Source: Bathynomus jamesi (Eukaryota > Arthropoda > Malacostraca > Isopoda > Cirolanidae). From it: DNA of 64,000 nucleotides. The DNA lies in assembly GCA_023014485.1 (NCBI GenBank), contig JAJOZX010002353.1, positions 423,501 to 487,500 of the forward strand. The letters are read 5' to 3'. Shown piece by piece: positions 53,700-64,000 of the stretch. The translations under genes were made by a program, and so were the position numbers. Each line of letters opens with the position of its first letter. Position 1 is the stretch's first letter. A model generated the notes under the pieces. That model ran no database searches, was not told the origin of the DNA, and saw only the letters and a list, made by a program, of their open reading frames with translations.

Positions 53700-54778
53700 T
53701 GCCCTCGTACTATTCGTGCAGAGAAATATTTAAGTTATATATCCTCCTTATCACTTGCACCATGCATAAGATAGTTATGCAAAGTTTACTGTTTGTTTGG
53801 AAAACTTTAAAATAAAAAAATTATTTTAACATATAATGCAAAACATTAAAGAATTTGAGGAAAAAGTTAAAATGCAAAGTTTTCGTACATTTACTAATAA
53901 AATTATCATTTTAACATTTTGTGTGTCCACTTTTTACCAGAATGACATTGATTCGTTTTGGGTATTTTTCTTCAAAGTTTCTAACTCTCTCATTAGAAGT
54001 TTTAGTGTTGCAATTCATTCAAATCGAAGGGTTTCTTTTGCGGACAGGTTCCTTTTCAAATCAATCATAAATTCTCCATTAAATTGAGATCTGGCCCTCG
54101 AATGGTTCACTCGAGAAACTTAAAATTCTTTTGTTGAAGCCATTTCATGGTGCTCATAATTTTATGTTTTGGATCATTATCTTGTTGCGTACGCACTTAC
54201 AACCACTCCAGAACTCCTGAACTGAAGGCAATACATTTTCTTCTAAAATTACTCATATTTCTTCGAATTCAAGATCCCATTGATGAAAACAAGCTTTCCT
54301 GGACTAGACGCAAAGTACCACCACCACCACATTGAACCGAATGAAGTATGTTTTTTCCTCCAATGCAGTATTCGATTTTCGCCAAAGATACCGTTATTCG
54401 TTGTTTCGGAATAACTGAAATTTAGTCTTTTCTGTCCAGAGAACTTTCTTCCAGAATGCAAATCCATCATTTTGATTATTCTTAGCGTACTTTAAACGAG
54501 GTTCTTTGTGCGTTTTTCGTAGCAAAGGTTTTGTTCGTGCAACTCTTCCATGCAGACCATTCTTTCTCATTTATTTCACACTCATTTCTCTACATGTACA
54601 GTAGAGGGATGAACATCGATATTAAACATTCTAAATATTTGGCAAATATCACCTGCAGTTACTCGTAGATTTGCAGTAGCCACTCTTTCAATCCATCTAG
54701 GTGTACGTTCTGAAATCTTACGAGGTCGTCCATACTTGGCAGAGTTTTGATTGTCCCAAAGCTTTTCCATTTCTTTAT
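53700..54778 (-). pseudogene. Tc1 transposase, unit D, left part
   Basis: The clearest of the Tc1 remnants. From the right: LWDNQNSAKYGRPRKISERTPRW (GRPR linker), TANLRVTAGDICQIFRM (second helix-turn-helix), VHPSTVH; later SGQKRLNFSYSE, WWWWYFASSPGKLVFINGIL. The catalytic Asp/Glu blocks are eroded. Cut at 54778 by a LINE; the N-terminus resumes at 58586. Confidence 0.7.
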
Positions 54779-55137
54779 GAAAATGAAAATGAAAAGGTTT
54801 ATTGGCAGACAAAAGTCCATATGACAAATATTATTAATGCAATGCCAGTTCATATACTAAGGATAGAAATATATACAATTGATCAGAAATAATACTGCAG
54901 TTTCGAAATTAAGTGGAGCTACAGACAGACGTTTTCGTACCAAGGATAAATGGCAGGACTCATGGATAGCTTGGATGATCGGATTGGTTGATTTTTTAAT
55001 TCTTTGCATTAGACTGTGTTGAGCACGTCTTGTTACCTCCGGGAAGCTAGGGACATTGCGGGTAGCAAACATTTGCGAAGCTGAGCATCTCGGGGGTAAT
55101 TTATGTAAGAGTCTAAAAGACCTGTTGTACAGCAAAT

Positions 55138-55720
55138 TTAGGTTCTGCCAGAACCTTTCTTATAATTCACCCAGAGTTGCTGACCGTATATATTACTGCA
55201 GAAAGTATGAAAGAGTGTGTCTTTAGCTTCACTTGTACAGAAACGAAAGTTCCTTATGATCATATTCGCTTTAGCACACAGGCTTCGAGATTGTTTTCTT
55301 ATATCCGAGTCATCACTCAAGGAGCTAGTAATAGTTTGACCCAAATACTTAAACTCTGGTACTTCCTCAATTACTTCACCATTCATTTTAAACCTTATAT
55401 CAGCTGGCTGATTGCAACTTTTAGGATGAAATTGCATAACCTCAGTTTTTGTAACATTAAAAAGAATATCATGTTTCTGCGAATACACTTCGCAGACGTT
55501 TAGTATCCGATCCAGACCTTTAACAGAGGGACTTATTAACACCATATCATCGGCATAAACTTCAGAAAATGATATCAAAATATTTTCCCTTGTCCCTCCC
55601 ACAATCGTTTCGCTGCAATCTATCTTAAGATTATCCCTACTCACACTGTTAAGAATGTTAGAGTAGTGGTTTTTCCACAGCTTTGCAATTTCATCCTCCT
55701 CCGACACCCCATCGATTGTC
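55138..55720 (-). pseudogene. LINE family 4 RT, motif A/B region deleted
   Basis: EEDEIAKLWKNHYSNILNSV (linker), ENILISFSE, then directly VYADDMVLISPSVKGLDRIL (motif C) and FKYLGQTITSSLSDDSDIR (thumb). Fusing fingers to motif C deletes roughly 150-200 residues, including the motif A Asp. The C-terminus continues past 55138 into CSASQMFATRNVPSFPEV (about 55070), shared with 20961-21375. Confidence 0.78.
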
Positions 55721-56538
55721 GGAGGGAGGACTTTTTTGACCGCCGTTTGATTTTTAACAAATTTCCAAAATTTGTTATTATCGTTATTTATGCGAGCTTC
55801 ACAGGCTTTTGATGCTCGAATAGACTCTTCTTCCTGTTTACATCCCTTATGGCCGCCTTATACTGACCCCGACTTCTACACATATTCATGTATACTGGTC
55901 CTAATCTCGGTCTACCATGAAAGCACCACAAATCATAGGCGTCTTTCGATTCCCTCTTCAGGGGGGCAATAAAATCATTCCATCCAGGAATAACCTTAGT
56001 ATGATAGTTGTAAGATTTAATCATTGGGCTTCCTGCTTCTCTTAACAGGGATATTATCTTACTATAATACCTATCTATGAGTTTACAGTGAGAATCATTT
56101 GAGTAAGGATTATTACAGGCAAGGTGCAAAATTTCTAAATTATTAAAGAGGTGACATGTTCTGTCTTTGTATTCTATTCTCTGTTGCATATTAACATTGG
56201 ACCAATGGACGCGATTATTCTTACCTATTGAGTTCTTGTTAAGTCGTGTTGCGCATAAATTGGTAACGTTAATTAATATTTCTAATGGTCTATGATCAAA
56301 AAGAAGGAAATCATGCAAAATATGAACTCTAACAATTCGATCCTTTAGATTATTACTAGTGAGACAATGATCAATCCACCTGGTGGTACCACTCATATCG
56401 CTAACGTATGTAAAATTATCACCCGCTACCCCTAATACATCTACATCACTTATACTTAAATTGGCCGACTCGCACATGTTACCCAATTCTACAAAGAATT
56501 CCGAGTTCACATGTGCGTTAAAGTCCCCCATTATTATA

Positions 56539-57214
56539 CAGGGTGTTTCTAAAGTAACCATCTATTTTGGTGAAATAGGGGATTTTAAACAATTGTTATA
56601 TTGGCATAATGGTATGTGCATTGTTATACAAAATTCATGTATTTATAATATTTCAATTGCTTTACACGATTTTTTGTTAATTATTTTATTTTATTTTCAG
56701 ACCCATATCATTGATGATGAATGTGCAAGAACGGGTTTATGTAGTAACATGCAGGATAAAAGGCATGAAGTGCAATGAAATTAGAGAAAAGTTTGAGAGA
56801 AGGTTTCGTAAAACAGGCCCTAGAGACCAGGCTATTGCGAATTAGAAACAAATTTATGAGGACTGGATCTGTGCATGACGAGCGTAGATCTGGACGGCCA
56901 AGAAGATCTCACGAAAGAATCGAATCTGTTCAAGAAGCATTCGAAGAGGATCCACAATTATCGATTCGGAGGGCATCCCACAGATTAGAAATTCCACAAA
57001 CAACGGTTTACAGAATTCTACGTTATGATTTAAAGAAAAAGCCATACCACATTCAAGTGTTCCACAACTTACAAGAAGAAGATTATCCACGAAAGCAACA
57101 ATGTGTGCCGAGCTTACAAATACTGTATATATATATATTTCCATGTTTTAAAGGTGTTTTTTTTTATAATTCATATTATTTCGCAAAATAGATGGTTACT
57201 TTAGAAACACCCTG
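56539..57214 (+). mobile_element. Internally deleted Tc1/mariner element (676 bp)
   Basis: Perfect 31-bp TIRs (56539-56569, 57184-57214, starting CAGGGTGTTTCTAAAGTAAC) and TA flanks (56537-56538, 57215-57216). It carries only the DNA-binding half of a transposase; the catalytic half is missing. Inserted in the LINE 4 endonuclease. Confidence 0.9.
56775..57110 (+). pseudogene. Transposase DNA-binding domain only
   Basis: Reads TRLLRIRNKFMRTGSVHDERRSGRPRR (first helix-turn-helix end and GRPR linker), then ESVQEAFEEDPQLSIRRASHRLEIPQTTVYRILRYDLKKKPYHIQ (second helix-turn-helix) and VFHNLQEEDYPRKQQ, after which it leaves the family. This is the paired DNA-binding part of an IS630/mariner-type transposase. 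An ATG at 56775 opens it. Lacking the DDE/D core, a product could bind TIRs without cutting. Confidence 0.75.
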
Positions 57215-57699
57215 TACAGTGAGAATATTTGAGGTTATCTGATAATGACTTAATTTTGTACACCAAATCAATGTATTCATCTAGATTACTGCCGTTGTTG
57301 TATGGTAAATAGCAGTTTACAATTAATATGTAATCATTGTTCACTTGTAATTCAATGCCTAACAACCTTACATTATCGCTTGTTAAAATTTTTATATGTT
57401 TTGACAAATTTTTCCTTAATAAGCAACACCACCACATTAATTCATCTGACAAGTCTACTGCTGATGACGCATGATACATAAAGTCATCATGGATGGTAGA
57501 GAGGAATTTTAGCTCTTGCTTAGGTAGCCAGTGCTCCTGCAGGAGTATCAAATCTTCACTGTCGCAGATTTTATGAACATCTACAGTTGAATTCCTCACT
57601 GACCTTACATTATATGAAACCATTTTCAACAAGTTATCCGCCATGACTGATAGAGAATTTATTATTAGTAAGATTATTATTATTATACACAATAAACTT

Positions 57700-58579
57700 T
57701 CAGGCATTACCGTTAGGGCGCCTATTATTATTATTATTATTATTATTATTTTGCCTGTTATCAAATCTCCTGGAAAAGTGAATAAACTCCTTAACAATAA
57801 TACCGTCTGGCCATTGACTCATATTATACGGGTTGAAATGCGCATTTACACCTTTAATTATTATTACTTTAAAAGAGTTATAATATGGAGATTTCGTGTT
57901 TAGTTTATTAACTATCACTATACTGTGTTCACCAATGATTTCTTCTATCATGTGTCGAATATGGCTTGCCTCGTTCGAGAGCTGAATTCGCGACACAAAT
58001 AGGGTGAGATTCTCCATCGGTGGCCTCGCCGCGGAGACCGATTGAGGAGGCCTTTGGGACGGGCGCCTATTAACAGTTACCCACCCGTCCTGCTCCCTCG
58101 ATCTCCCTGAGGCAGGGTTCGCCTGCCTGGGGGATGGGTGGCACAACCTTTGGGGGATAGGAGGCCCCTCCCTTACTCTGTGGCTTGGTGAGGGTCTGTT
58201 AGCGGTGTTTATACCCTGACGGCCGCGCGTGCCTCTCCTTCTTCGGTGGGAGAGGGGGGGGACTGCGCACCGAGCGAGGCGTAATCGAACACCTCTTCTC
58301 TGCAGTGGGAGGCAGGGAAGAGGGCAATGATGCCTCGACTCTCGGCATTGGGCCGTCCCTGTTCCTCATTGTGAGATCGGGAGCAGGGGTCCTTTCCTGA
58401 ACGGGAGGGGGATTGACCGCTACCCCTGCATGCTGCGTTTCCACCCCACCTTCAGGGGGTGAGTTGGAGGCGGGGATTTCGTTTCCCTCGCTACCCGACG
58501 CGCTTCTTGGAGATCTGGCTTGTTGAACTACTTCCGAGTAACTGGGCTTTGGGAGGAGGGTCTCTTTCAACGCATCTAA
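57700..58579 (-). pseudogene. LINE family 4 ORF1, C-terminal part, frameshifted
   Basis: Starts abruptly at ALKETLLPKPSYSEVVQQARSP (5' truncation). A Pro/Ser/Arg-rich, low-complexity region follows (57 to 58 kb is unusually GC-rich for the window). After a frame change near 58146 it continues with VSRIQLSNEASHIRHMIEE, YNSFKVIII and QWPDGIIVKEF, the WP-G-V-EF ending typical of LINE ORF1 RNA-binding proteins, and an Asn-rich run encoded by an (AAT)n microsatellite (57723-57752). Confidence 0.6.
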
Positions 58580-58585
58580 CTTTAT

Positions 58586-59470
58586 ATCTGCATCAATATT
58601 CGTAAATGGAATTCGAAGTAACCAGCTCTTTACCACGACAACCCATTGCTTGCCAATGACTCGTACAGTCATCCGTTTTTCATGAAAATTCACAAAGAAA
58701 ATTCTAGAATTCAGAATTGTGAATAGTGACATAGTCTCCAATTAATAAACAACCAATTACTAATAAAAAACTTTAAATTCTTCAAGCCTAAGGTGGACAC
58801 ACAAAGAATTAAAATAATTGGGACTAGTATGTTTCATGGACTGCTCTTGATTTTCCTACGAAATTGCAAACAAGGGCAGTCGATGACTGATTTTGTTTCT
58901 GCAATCGGTTTTCTTGAGAAATGATAAAGAAAAATGTTATTGGATATTGAATAAATTTATTTACTGAAACGACGCAATACACTCCAACATCTTTTTGAAT
59001 AAGTCCGAGCTGGTGCGATATCTTGCAAAAAACAATAGTATAAGAAACTCGATTAGGTCAGGTTAGGTGAGGTTAGGTCAGGTCAGGTCAGGTCAGGTTA
59101 GGTCAGGTCAGGTCAGGTCAGGTTAAGTTAGGTTTCTCGAGAAAACCGATTGCAGAAACAAAATCAGGGTCATCGACTGCCCTTGTTTGCAATTTCGTAG
59201 GAAAGTCGAGAGCAGTCCATGAAACATACTAGGTCCAAATAATTTTATAAATAAATGTACGAAAACTTTTGCATTTTAACTTTTTCATTTTCCTCACATT
59301 TTTTTATGTTTTACATTATATGTTGGAGTTAAACTAATTTTTTTATTTATTAAATTTTTCGAAACGAACGATAAACTTTTCATAGCTATCGTATGCATGG
59401 TACACTACAAAAGATGAGGACGAATATGGCTGAAATATTTCTCTTAAATATTTCTCTGTCACTCTGTAAG
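58586..59470 (-). mobile_element. Tc1 element, unit D, N-terminus and right TIR, split by foldback
   Basis: Continues the Tc1 of 53700-54778: minus-strand IPFTNIDADIKL, GKQWVVVVKSW at 58586-58660, then the right TIR, interrupted by the element at 58820-59236 and resuming to about 59440-59470, where the DDE1 leader starts (GTAAGTGACCAATG). The CAGTGGCGC end itself is partly lost here. Confidence 0.68.
58820..59236. mobile_element. Foldback element with (GGTCA)n core and 8-bp TSD
   Basis: 417 bp. TSD AAATAATT at 58812-58819 and 59237-59244; the empty version is seen at 10845-10862. Arms of about 105 bp begin GG(G/A)CCTAGTATG-like and share TTTCATGGACTGCTCT and GGGCAGTCGATGAC. The centre (about 59053-59131) is a tandem run of GGTCA/GGTTA pentamers. 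Confidence 0.85.
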
Positions 59471-60334
59471 TGACCAATGTATGGATTTCAGGTAAATAGG
59501 AAAAAGCAGGTAGATACATAGAGCACTTTTGTAGGTTCCATGAAGAAAAAGGGAAAGGTTAAGAAAAAGTATTTTATGTGGCCTTTGCGAGGAGGGGCCA
59601 AAAGTGGTGTTAGCCCCACCTTTATCAGCTTTGCTGTGGCCATGGCCCCTTTGGCCCAACTGGATCCGCTAATGCATTAATCAATTTCAAACTTTTAATT
59701 TTAATCCACATTCTCACTCTTAACATCTGCCTTATCATTCCTTGCTCAATGACCCTACACTTCTTACTCAATGATTGATTGTGCCACCCTGTGCCTCATT
59801 CTTTTCCAAATCGCCATCCTCAATTATTCACATTTCCTAAAGTACAGTACAATATACTCAATACAGAAACAAATTAACTAAAATAATTAAAATTGCAAAA
59901 TACAACTATTATAACAGTCAATTTTCCAAACATAAAGGAGACATGAAAAATATTTGGACGACCATGAACAGTAGGGTGGGTTGAAAAAATTTAATTTAAT
60001 GAAACATGCAGAAAAAGATGCCCGAGTAGTCACTGATTAAGGAATAAGTCATATCTTTTAGAAATATTAATTTCGGTGCTGACAACTATGAAAAAATAAT
60101 TTGCGAACAAAGGCCACAAAAGATCCTTTTTAGCATGTTTCCTTAAATTAATTATTTGCCTCACAGGTATGAGGATCTCAACAATAAACTCAATTAATAC
60201 CAATCAATGTCTATCAGAAAACCATTAATAAAGATTGATTTTGCTTATTTTAAAATGTAGGGCCTATATGTGTTTGACCTACAGTATCATGTGTATTTGT
60301 GTGCCTACATGTGTGTTTGTGACCTATCATTTGT
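59471..60334 (+). other. DDE1 5' non-coding region, copy B
   Basis: Colinear with 11044-11938. No supported gene. Repeated GACCTATCAT units at 60320-60350. Confidence 0.55.
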
Positions 60335-62553
60335 TTGACCTATCATGTGTTTCCTGATTCAGCATTTTATTTTCTTTTGTTTCAGATTAATAGCATAGCT
60401 TGCAATGGCCTATTCTGGTATAACAAGAGAAAAAGTGAAACATTCTGTTTTCGGAACGCCAGCAGAGAGCTTCCTGGCAACCAACTACTAACTTGTGAGG
60501 ATGTATTCAAAGCTTATCTTAAACATAAGCTCATTACTGCAACATTTAGCACTCAGAAACACGCTGAAATTATCGCGGAAGAAGTGAATGATATATATAT
60601 CCGTGCTTCCATTCCAACAATCGACTTCAAAAGCATAGTAATTAAGGTAGAAAGATTAATTGAGAAGGGACAAGAACTTAGAAAATATCCCATGAGTAAA
60701 AGATCTTCCAGCACTTATCAAAGTAAATATGATTCCTTCAGAAATTTATTTCACATATGTTGCTGCAAGTGCTATGCCTCCAGTTTCGTAAAAGAAGTGA
60801 GTGTAAATGCGCTAAGGCGGAAAAATCTCGAATGATGAATGGGAGTTCTGGAATGATCAACATACTGAACGAAAAATGATTATAGGTAAGTTGGACAAAG
60901 TGAAAACTTCAAAACTACAACAAATGGAAAACAGAAAAGACAATTTTTTAAAGATAAACAAAAGAGTTTTGTCCAGGAAATGCAGTTGAATCCTTGTGAT
61001 ATTGGTGAGATCAGCTCTGAAAGTGAGAAAGGTCATCAAAATAAAGATTTCGAATTGAGTGAGTACGAGTTAGATACAAAAGCTAGCACTTCTCAAAATC
61101 GACACCAATATCCAGAATTATGCAAGATAGTTGATCGAAGAAAAATAAGCAACCTTGATGCTTGTTTAACTGCTAATGCTGTCTTAAATGATCTTGATCT
61201 ATTATCTGAAAATACTACGATTGATCCTAGTAATATATCGTCAGAGAACCTTGTGGAGAAGCATAGAAAGAAAGAAGCATGAAAAACACAATAAAGGGAT
61301 AGTTTGCCTTGGATTTGATGAAAATATTGATAAAACTCTTTCAAAAGTGGAAGAATGCCAGCGGACTTTGAATGAAGACCACTATGTGTTAGTTTCATTT
61401 CCAGGAAAGGAATATATTGACCATGTTTCTCCTGAAAGTGGAAGGGCGAGCGATATTGCTAAAGAAATTATATCAGTAATTACTGACACCAACTCTGCAT
61501 CAACTTTAAAAGCAGTAGTTTGTGATGCAACTATTGTAAATACAGGTAAATCAAATGGAGTAATTAGAAAACTATAGCTGACATTGGGAAGACCATTACA
61601 ATGGTTTATTTGCTTGAGAAAATACCTGGAAGTTCTTGACGGGCAAACGACAGGACCTAGAAGTTCACAGGGCAAAATCGGCAAGGATCTGAACTTTGAT
61701 TCAAAGAACAGACCAACTCCAAAATTTCCACCTCTCGCTGGAAAAGTGATGGACTTACCAGAAGAAGTGCTAGCAGATCTCAGCAGTGATCAGCAATACC
61801 TCCATAAGGCGTGTTTGTCAATTCAAAACGATCATGATAGAGGTCCAGCTATCATATTGTTAGAAACTGCTCAATCTGGGTCTCTCAATAATGCACGGTG
61901 GCTGACAAAAGCAAATCGTCTCTTATGTCGCGCGAAAAGCCATCAGAGACACTTCAAAGGATTGCTCATTTTATACTGAACTTCTATGTTCCTGCATGGT
62001 TCTATATCAAAGCAAATTGGTTTTGCCAGGATGGGGCCAAAAACTTTTCTTCATGATTCAGCTCTATCAAAAACTACATACAATCGATCAAGACATTATT
62101 CGTCCTGTGTTACAAAACAAATGTTACTTTTGTCATCCTGAAAATATCCTTCTATCTGCTATCGCTGACAAGAATAAGAATATTCGGAAGCTAGCAGTCG
62201 AAAAAGTGCTACAAGCGAAAAGAAGTGTTATACCGGGTGAAATTCGAATGTTTGACAAGAAATCCATCAAGCACAAATTCTCAGCTTCGAACTTCATGGA
62301 TATGATTGATTGGAACGAAATGGATATTACTGTTCTTTCCTTACTCTCTGATGTTATAAGTAGCACTGATGACTGCCAAAAACCCATAATTCTTGATACA
62401 TACCCGTGTCATTCCCAGACAGTTGAAAGAAATGTGAAGGAAATCTGCTCTGCAACTGAAAAAGTCTACGGACATGACGCCCGCCATGGAATGGTTATTC
62501 TCAGCAAGAAATCTCGGCTAGAGAATCCAAAAGGGAAACAAAATCAGATTTAA
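60335..62553 (+). pseudogene. DDE1 transposase-like gene, most complete copy
   Basis: Blocks in order: HAEIIAEEVNDIYIRASIPTI, FRNLFHICCCKCYAS (Cys cluster), ERKMIIGKLDK-like, then 61188-61577 with ACLGFDENIDKT-like (first Asp; FDGK in copy A), EYIDHVSPESGRASDIAKEI, VVCDATIVNTGKSNGVIRKL (second Asp). Then LRKYLEVLDGQTTGPRSSQGKIG, NNARWLTKANRLL, YFCHPENILLSAIADKNKNIR, MIDWNEMDITVLSLLSD, and finally CHSQTVERNVKEICSATEKVYGHDARHGM (candidate Glu, about 62413-62500). A D-D-E layout of an RNase-H-fold transposase is my inference. At least four frame changes and a stop at 61576. I recognise the family across arthropods but have no name for it. Confidence 0.72.
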
Positions 62554-62829
62554 ATAATCAACAAGAGGATAGGAGTTACACTTCGTATAATTTACTGATG
62601 AACACATGTTTTGGTTTATAAAAGGAAATATAATTTTTAACCAAACTAAATTTGGTTCAAAATTTTAGCTTTTCTTCAAAATTGAGGTCAAAGTTGCGAG
62701 AATGCACATGTTCATAGGCTACAAAAGTTGATGTAATGATTTGAATGCTGATATAAATAATATTGTGAATGTAAATTCTTTCCAAACCAAGTTGGAATTT
62801 AGGATTAAAAATACATTATTGTTATTGTT
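62554..62829. other. AT-rich tail of the DDE1 repeat, no gene
   Basis: No frame or repeat of note before homology to the LINE 5 3' end begins near 62830. Confidence 0.45.
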
Positions 62830-63190
62830 CGTCTCTCATGTCTAATATTGATTTCTTTCTATAGTATTGGTATCATACCTTCAGTAATAGCTTTGTACTT
62901 GTTGTATAACTACAATAATAATTAAGATTAGTACATACTCTAATTAATAATTCTTATTCATGATTTATGTATTATTAATAATAACTATTTGTTTTATTTT
63001 TAATTAAGAGCTCAGTAAAGCCAGAACCTAAAGAGCTAAATTAAATAATTTATGTTAAAACAAAAACAGAAATTGCAAAACTCTTTATTTTATCAATAAA
63101 CGTTGTAAAGGTTATTGAATGGTTCACTGTAACAATACAAGTAACGATACAGGGGGACGCTTGACAGAATATAGGGAGTGCTGGAACTCC
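62830..63190 (+). repeat. LINE 5 3' end, inverted copy of 36525-36910
   Basis: Matches 36525-36910 in inverse orientation, including GAGCTCAGTAAAGCC-like and TATCAATAAACGTTG landmarks (a possible polyadenylation signal AATAAA near 63096). Confidence 0.7.
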
Positions 63191-64000
63191 CGTTTCTCCT
63201 GTCACTGTCCTCTTAGATGATCTTTTTCCGTGTTTCAACTACCCTGTGAGAAGTCCAGCATGCTCTCAAACACACACTTCTCCCTAATCTTCACAACATA
63301 CACATGCATCTTACACAGTACATAATCTTTTCAAAATTTAAAAATAAAAAAATGGCATCAATTTCAAGAGCCTCGGAGTCCGCTTGGGAAGGAGCCATAA
63401 ATGTCACCACTTCTGGTTCCCCAGCTGCCGATACCGGGAACGCAGACCCGGGCACGGGGCTGGATCTGCTACCGCCCATTTAAGATGTTCTGGACCTCTG
63501 TCTGATTCACTTTTCATAAACCTCTGCAACATTCGTGGCCTTTTCTCAAATTTTCAATCTGTTGAACACCACCTCTCCTCCTCTAAACCTCATCTTCCTT
63601 TCTTCACTGAAACTCAGGTTTCTGGGACGACTGACAGCAACCCCTTCTCTGTACCCTCTTACTTTCTCTATACTCAATTTCACCCCAAAGGTGGATGTTG
63701 CGTATATGTACGCAATGACCTAACTTGTTCTCGTATTCCCGAACTCGAATCTTCCGAATTCTATATCCTCTGGCTACGCCTTACTTGCCATTCTCAAACT
63801 AAATACATCTGCGCTGTTTATCTTTCTCCTAATTCTACTGACTATCCAAAGGTTTTTGACTATCCCACTTCGAAAGTAGATTACATTCTTTCCAGTTCTC
63901 CCTTTGCTGAAATCTCCATTTTAGGAGATTTCAATGTTCACCACCACCTTTGGCTTTCCTCCCATCTCACTGACATCCCTGGTGAACTAGCCTTCAAAGT
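63191..64000 (+). mobile_element. LINE (family 3) 5' region, runs off the window
   Basis: GC-rich leader (63360-63480), then an endonuclease read as NIRGLFSNF (about 63528), PHLLFLTETQVSG with one shift (about 63590-63630), [33 protein letters not shown] (about 63805) and [19 protein letters not shown] (about 63912). The catalytic E (TETQ) and GDFN blocks are visible. The rest lies beyond 64000. Same family as 17036-18101 and 33935-36480. Confidence 0.75.

Larger units (their letters stand above)
55788..57660 (-). pseudogene. LINE family 4 endonuclease, split by MITE
   Basis: Begins MADNLLKMVSYNVRSVRNS with LILLQEHWLPKQE (57660-57500), VRLLGIELQVNNDYILIVNCYLP, and is interrupted at 57216. 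After the MITE it resumes at 56537 with CIIMGDFNAHVNSEF (GDFN block), NFTYVSDMSGTTRWIDHCL and LFDHRPLEI (terminal block). The domain order is complete, so only the MITE and a frame change near 55800 break it. Confidence 0.8.
54779..58579 (-). mobile_element. LINE (family 4), 5'-truncated, internally deleted, in Tc1
   Basis: Minus orientation. The 3' end (54779) has an AATAAA and GAAAAT-type tail units. TSD CTTTAT at 54773-54778 and 58580-58585 falls inside the Tc1 N-terminal coding. Contents from 5' to 3': ORF1 end, endonuclease (split by a MITE), linker, truncated RT and C-terminus. The RT lacks everything between the fingers and motif C. 3.8 kb including the 676-bp MITE. Confidence 0.85.

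Noticed and set aside
56775..57191. Full transposase gene
   Set aside because: Only the DNA-binding half is present before the reading leaves the family; the element is 676 bp.
59053..59131. Interstitial telomere tract or CRISPR-like array
   Set aside because: The pentamers are GGTCA/GGTTA without spacers and lie within a 417-bp foldback element with a TSD.

Overview
This is a stretch of animal nuclear DNA, most likely arthropod. It is AT-rich, packed with (TA)n, (CA)n and (TTA)n microsatellites, and full of nested transposable elements. The only host-type genes I recognise are four copies of an intronless, secreted fibrinogen-related (techylectin/tachylectin-5-like) lectin. That family, LINEs whose proteins resemble those I know from decapod crustaceans, and TTAGG-like pentamers (for example around 59.06-59.13 kb) suggest a decapod, with a chelicerate as the alternative. 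I saw no rRNA, tRNA, CRISPR or multi-exon gene.

Layout. 0-4.8 kb: a Penelope-like element (PLE) ending in a probable hammerhead ribozyme, split by a LINE that carries a 2A-like motif. 4.8-17 kb: unit A, with lectin copy 1, a mariner MITE, a Tc1 element broken by a second insertion, then a DDE-type transposase gene broken by an LTR-bearing segment. 17-21.4 kb: fragments of three LINEs. 21.4-31.1 kb: unit B (lectin copy 2, an intact Tc1/mariner element, Tc1 remains, a Helitron), bounded by two ~1 kb inverted arms. 31.15-33.87 kb: a nearly intact DDE transposon. 34-39 kb: two more LINEs, one with a TIR element and a hairpin nested inside. 39-44.9 kb: unit C (lectin copy 3). 44.9-46.3 kb: a mariner remnant and a 739-bp palindrome. 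46.3-62.8 kb: unit D (lectin copy 4), colinear with A, with mariner, hAT, Helitron, LINE and foldback insertions. 62.8-64 kb: an inverted copy of the 34-37 kb LINE pair, running off the window.

The window is therefore a locally amplified lectin segment (four copies, all on the minus strand) overwritten by transposons. Because the units are paralogous, many insertions have a readable empty site in a sister copy, so target-site duplications and element ends can be fixed to the base. Copies 1 and 4 share a MITE and flank variants absent from 2 and 3, which gives the pairing (1,4),(2,3). Every lectin copy carries small frameshifting deletions, a single base in copies 1 and 2, so either all four are young pseudogenes or the assembly has residual indel errors.
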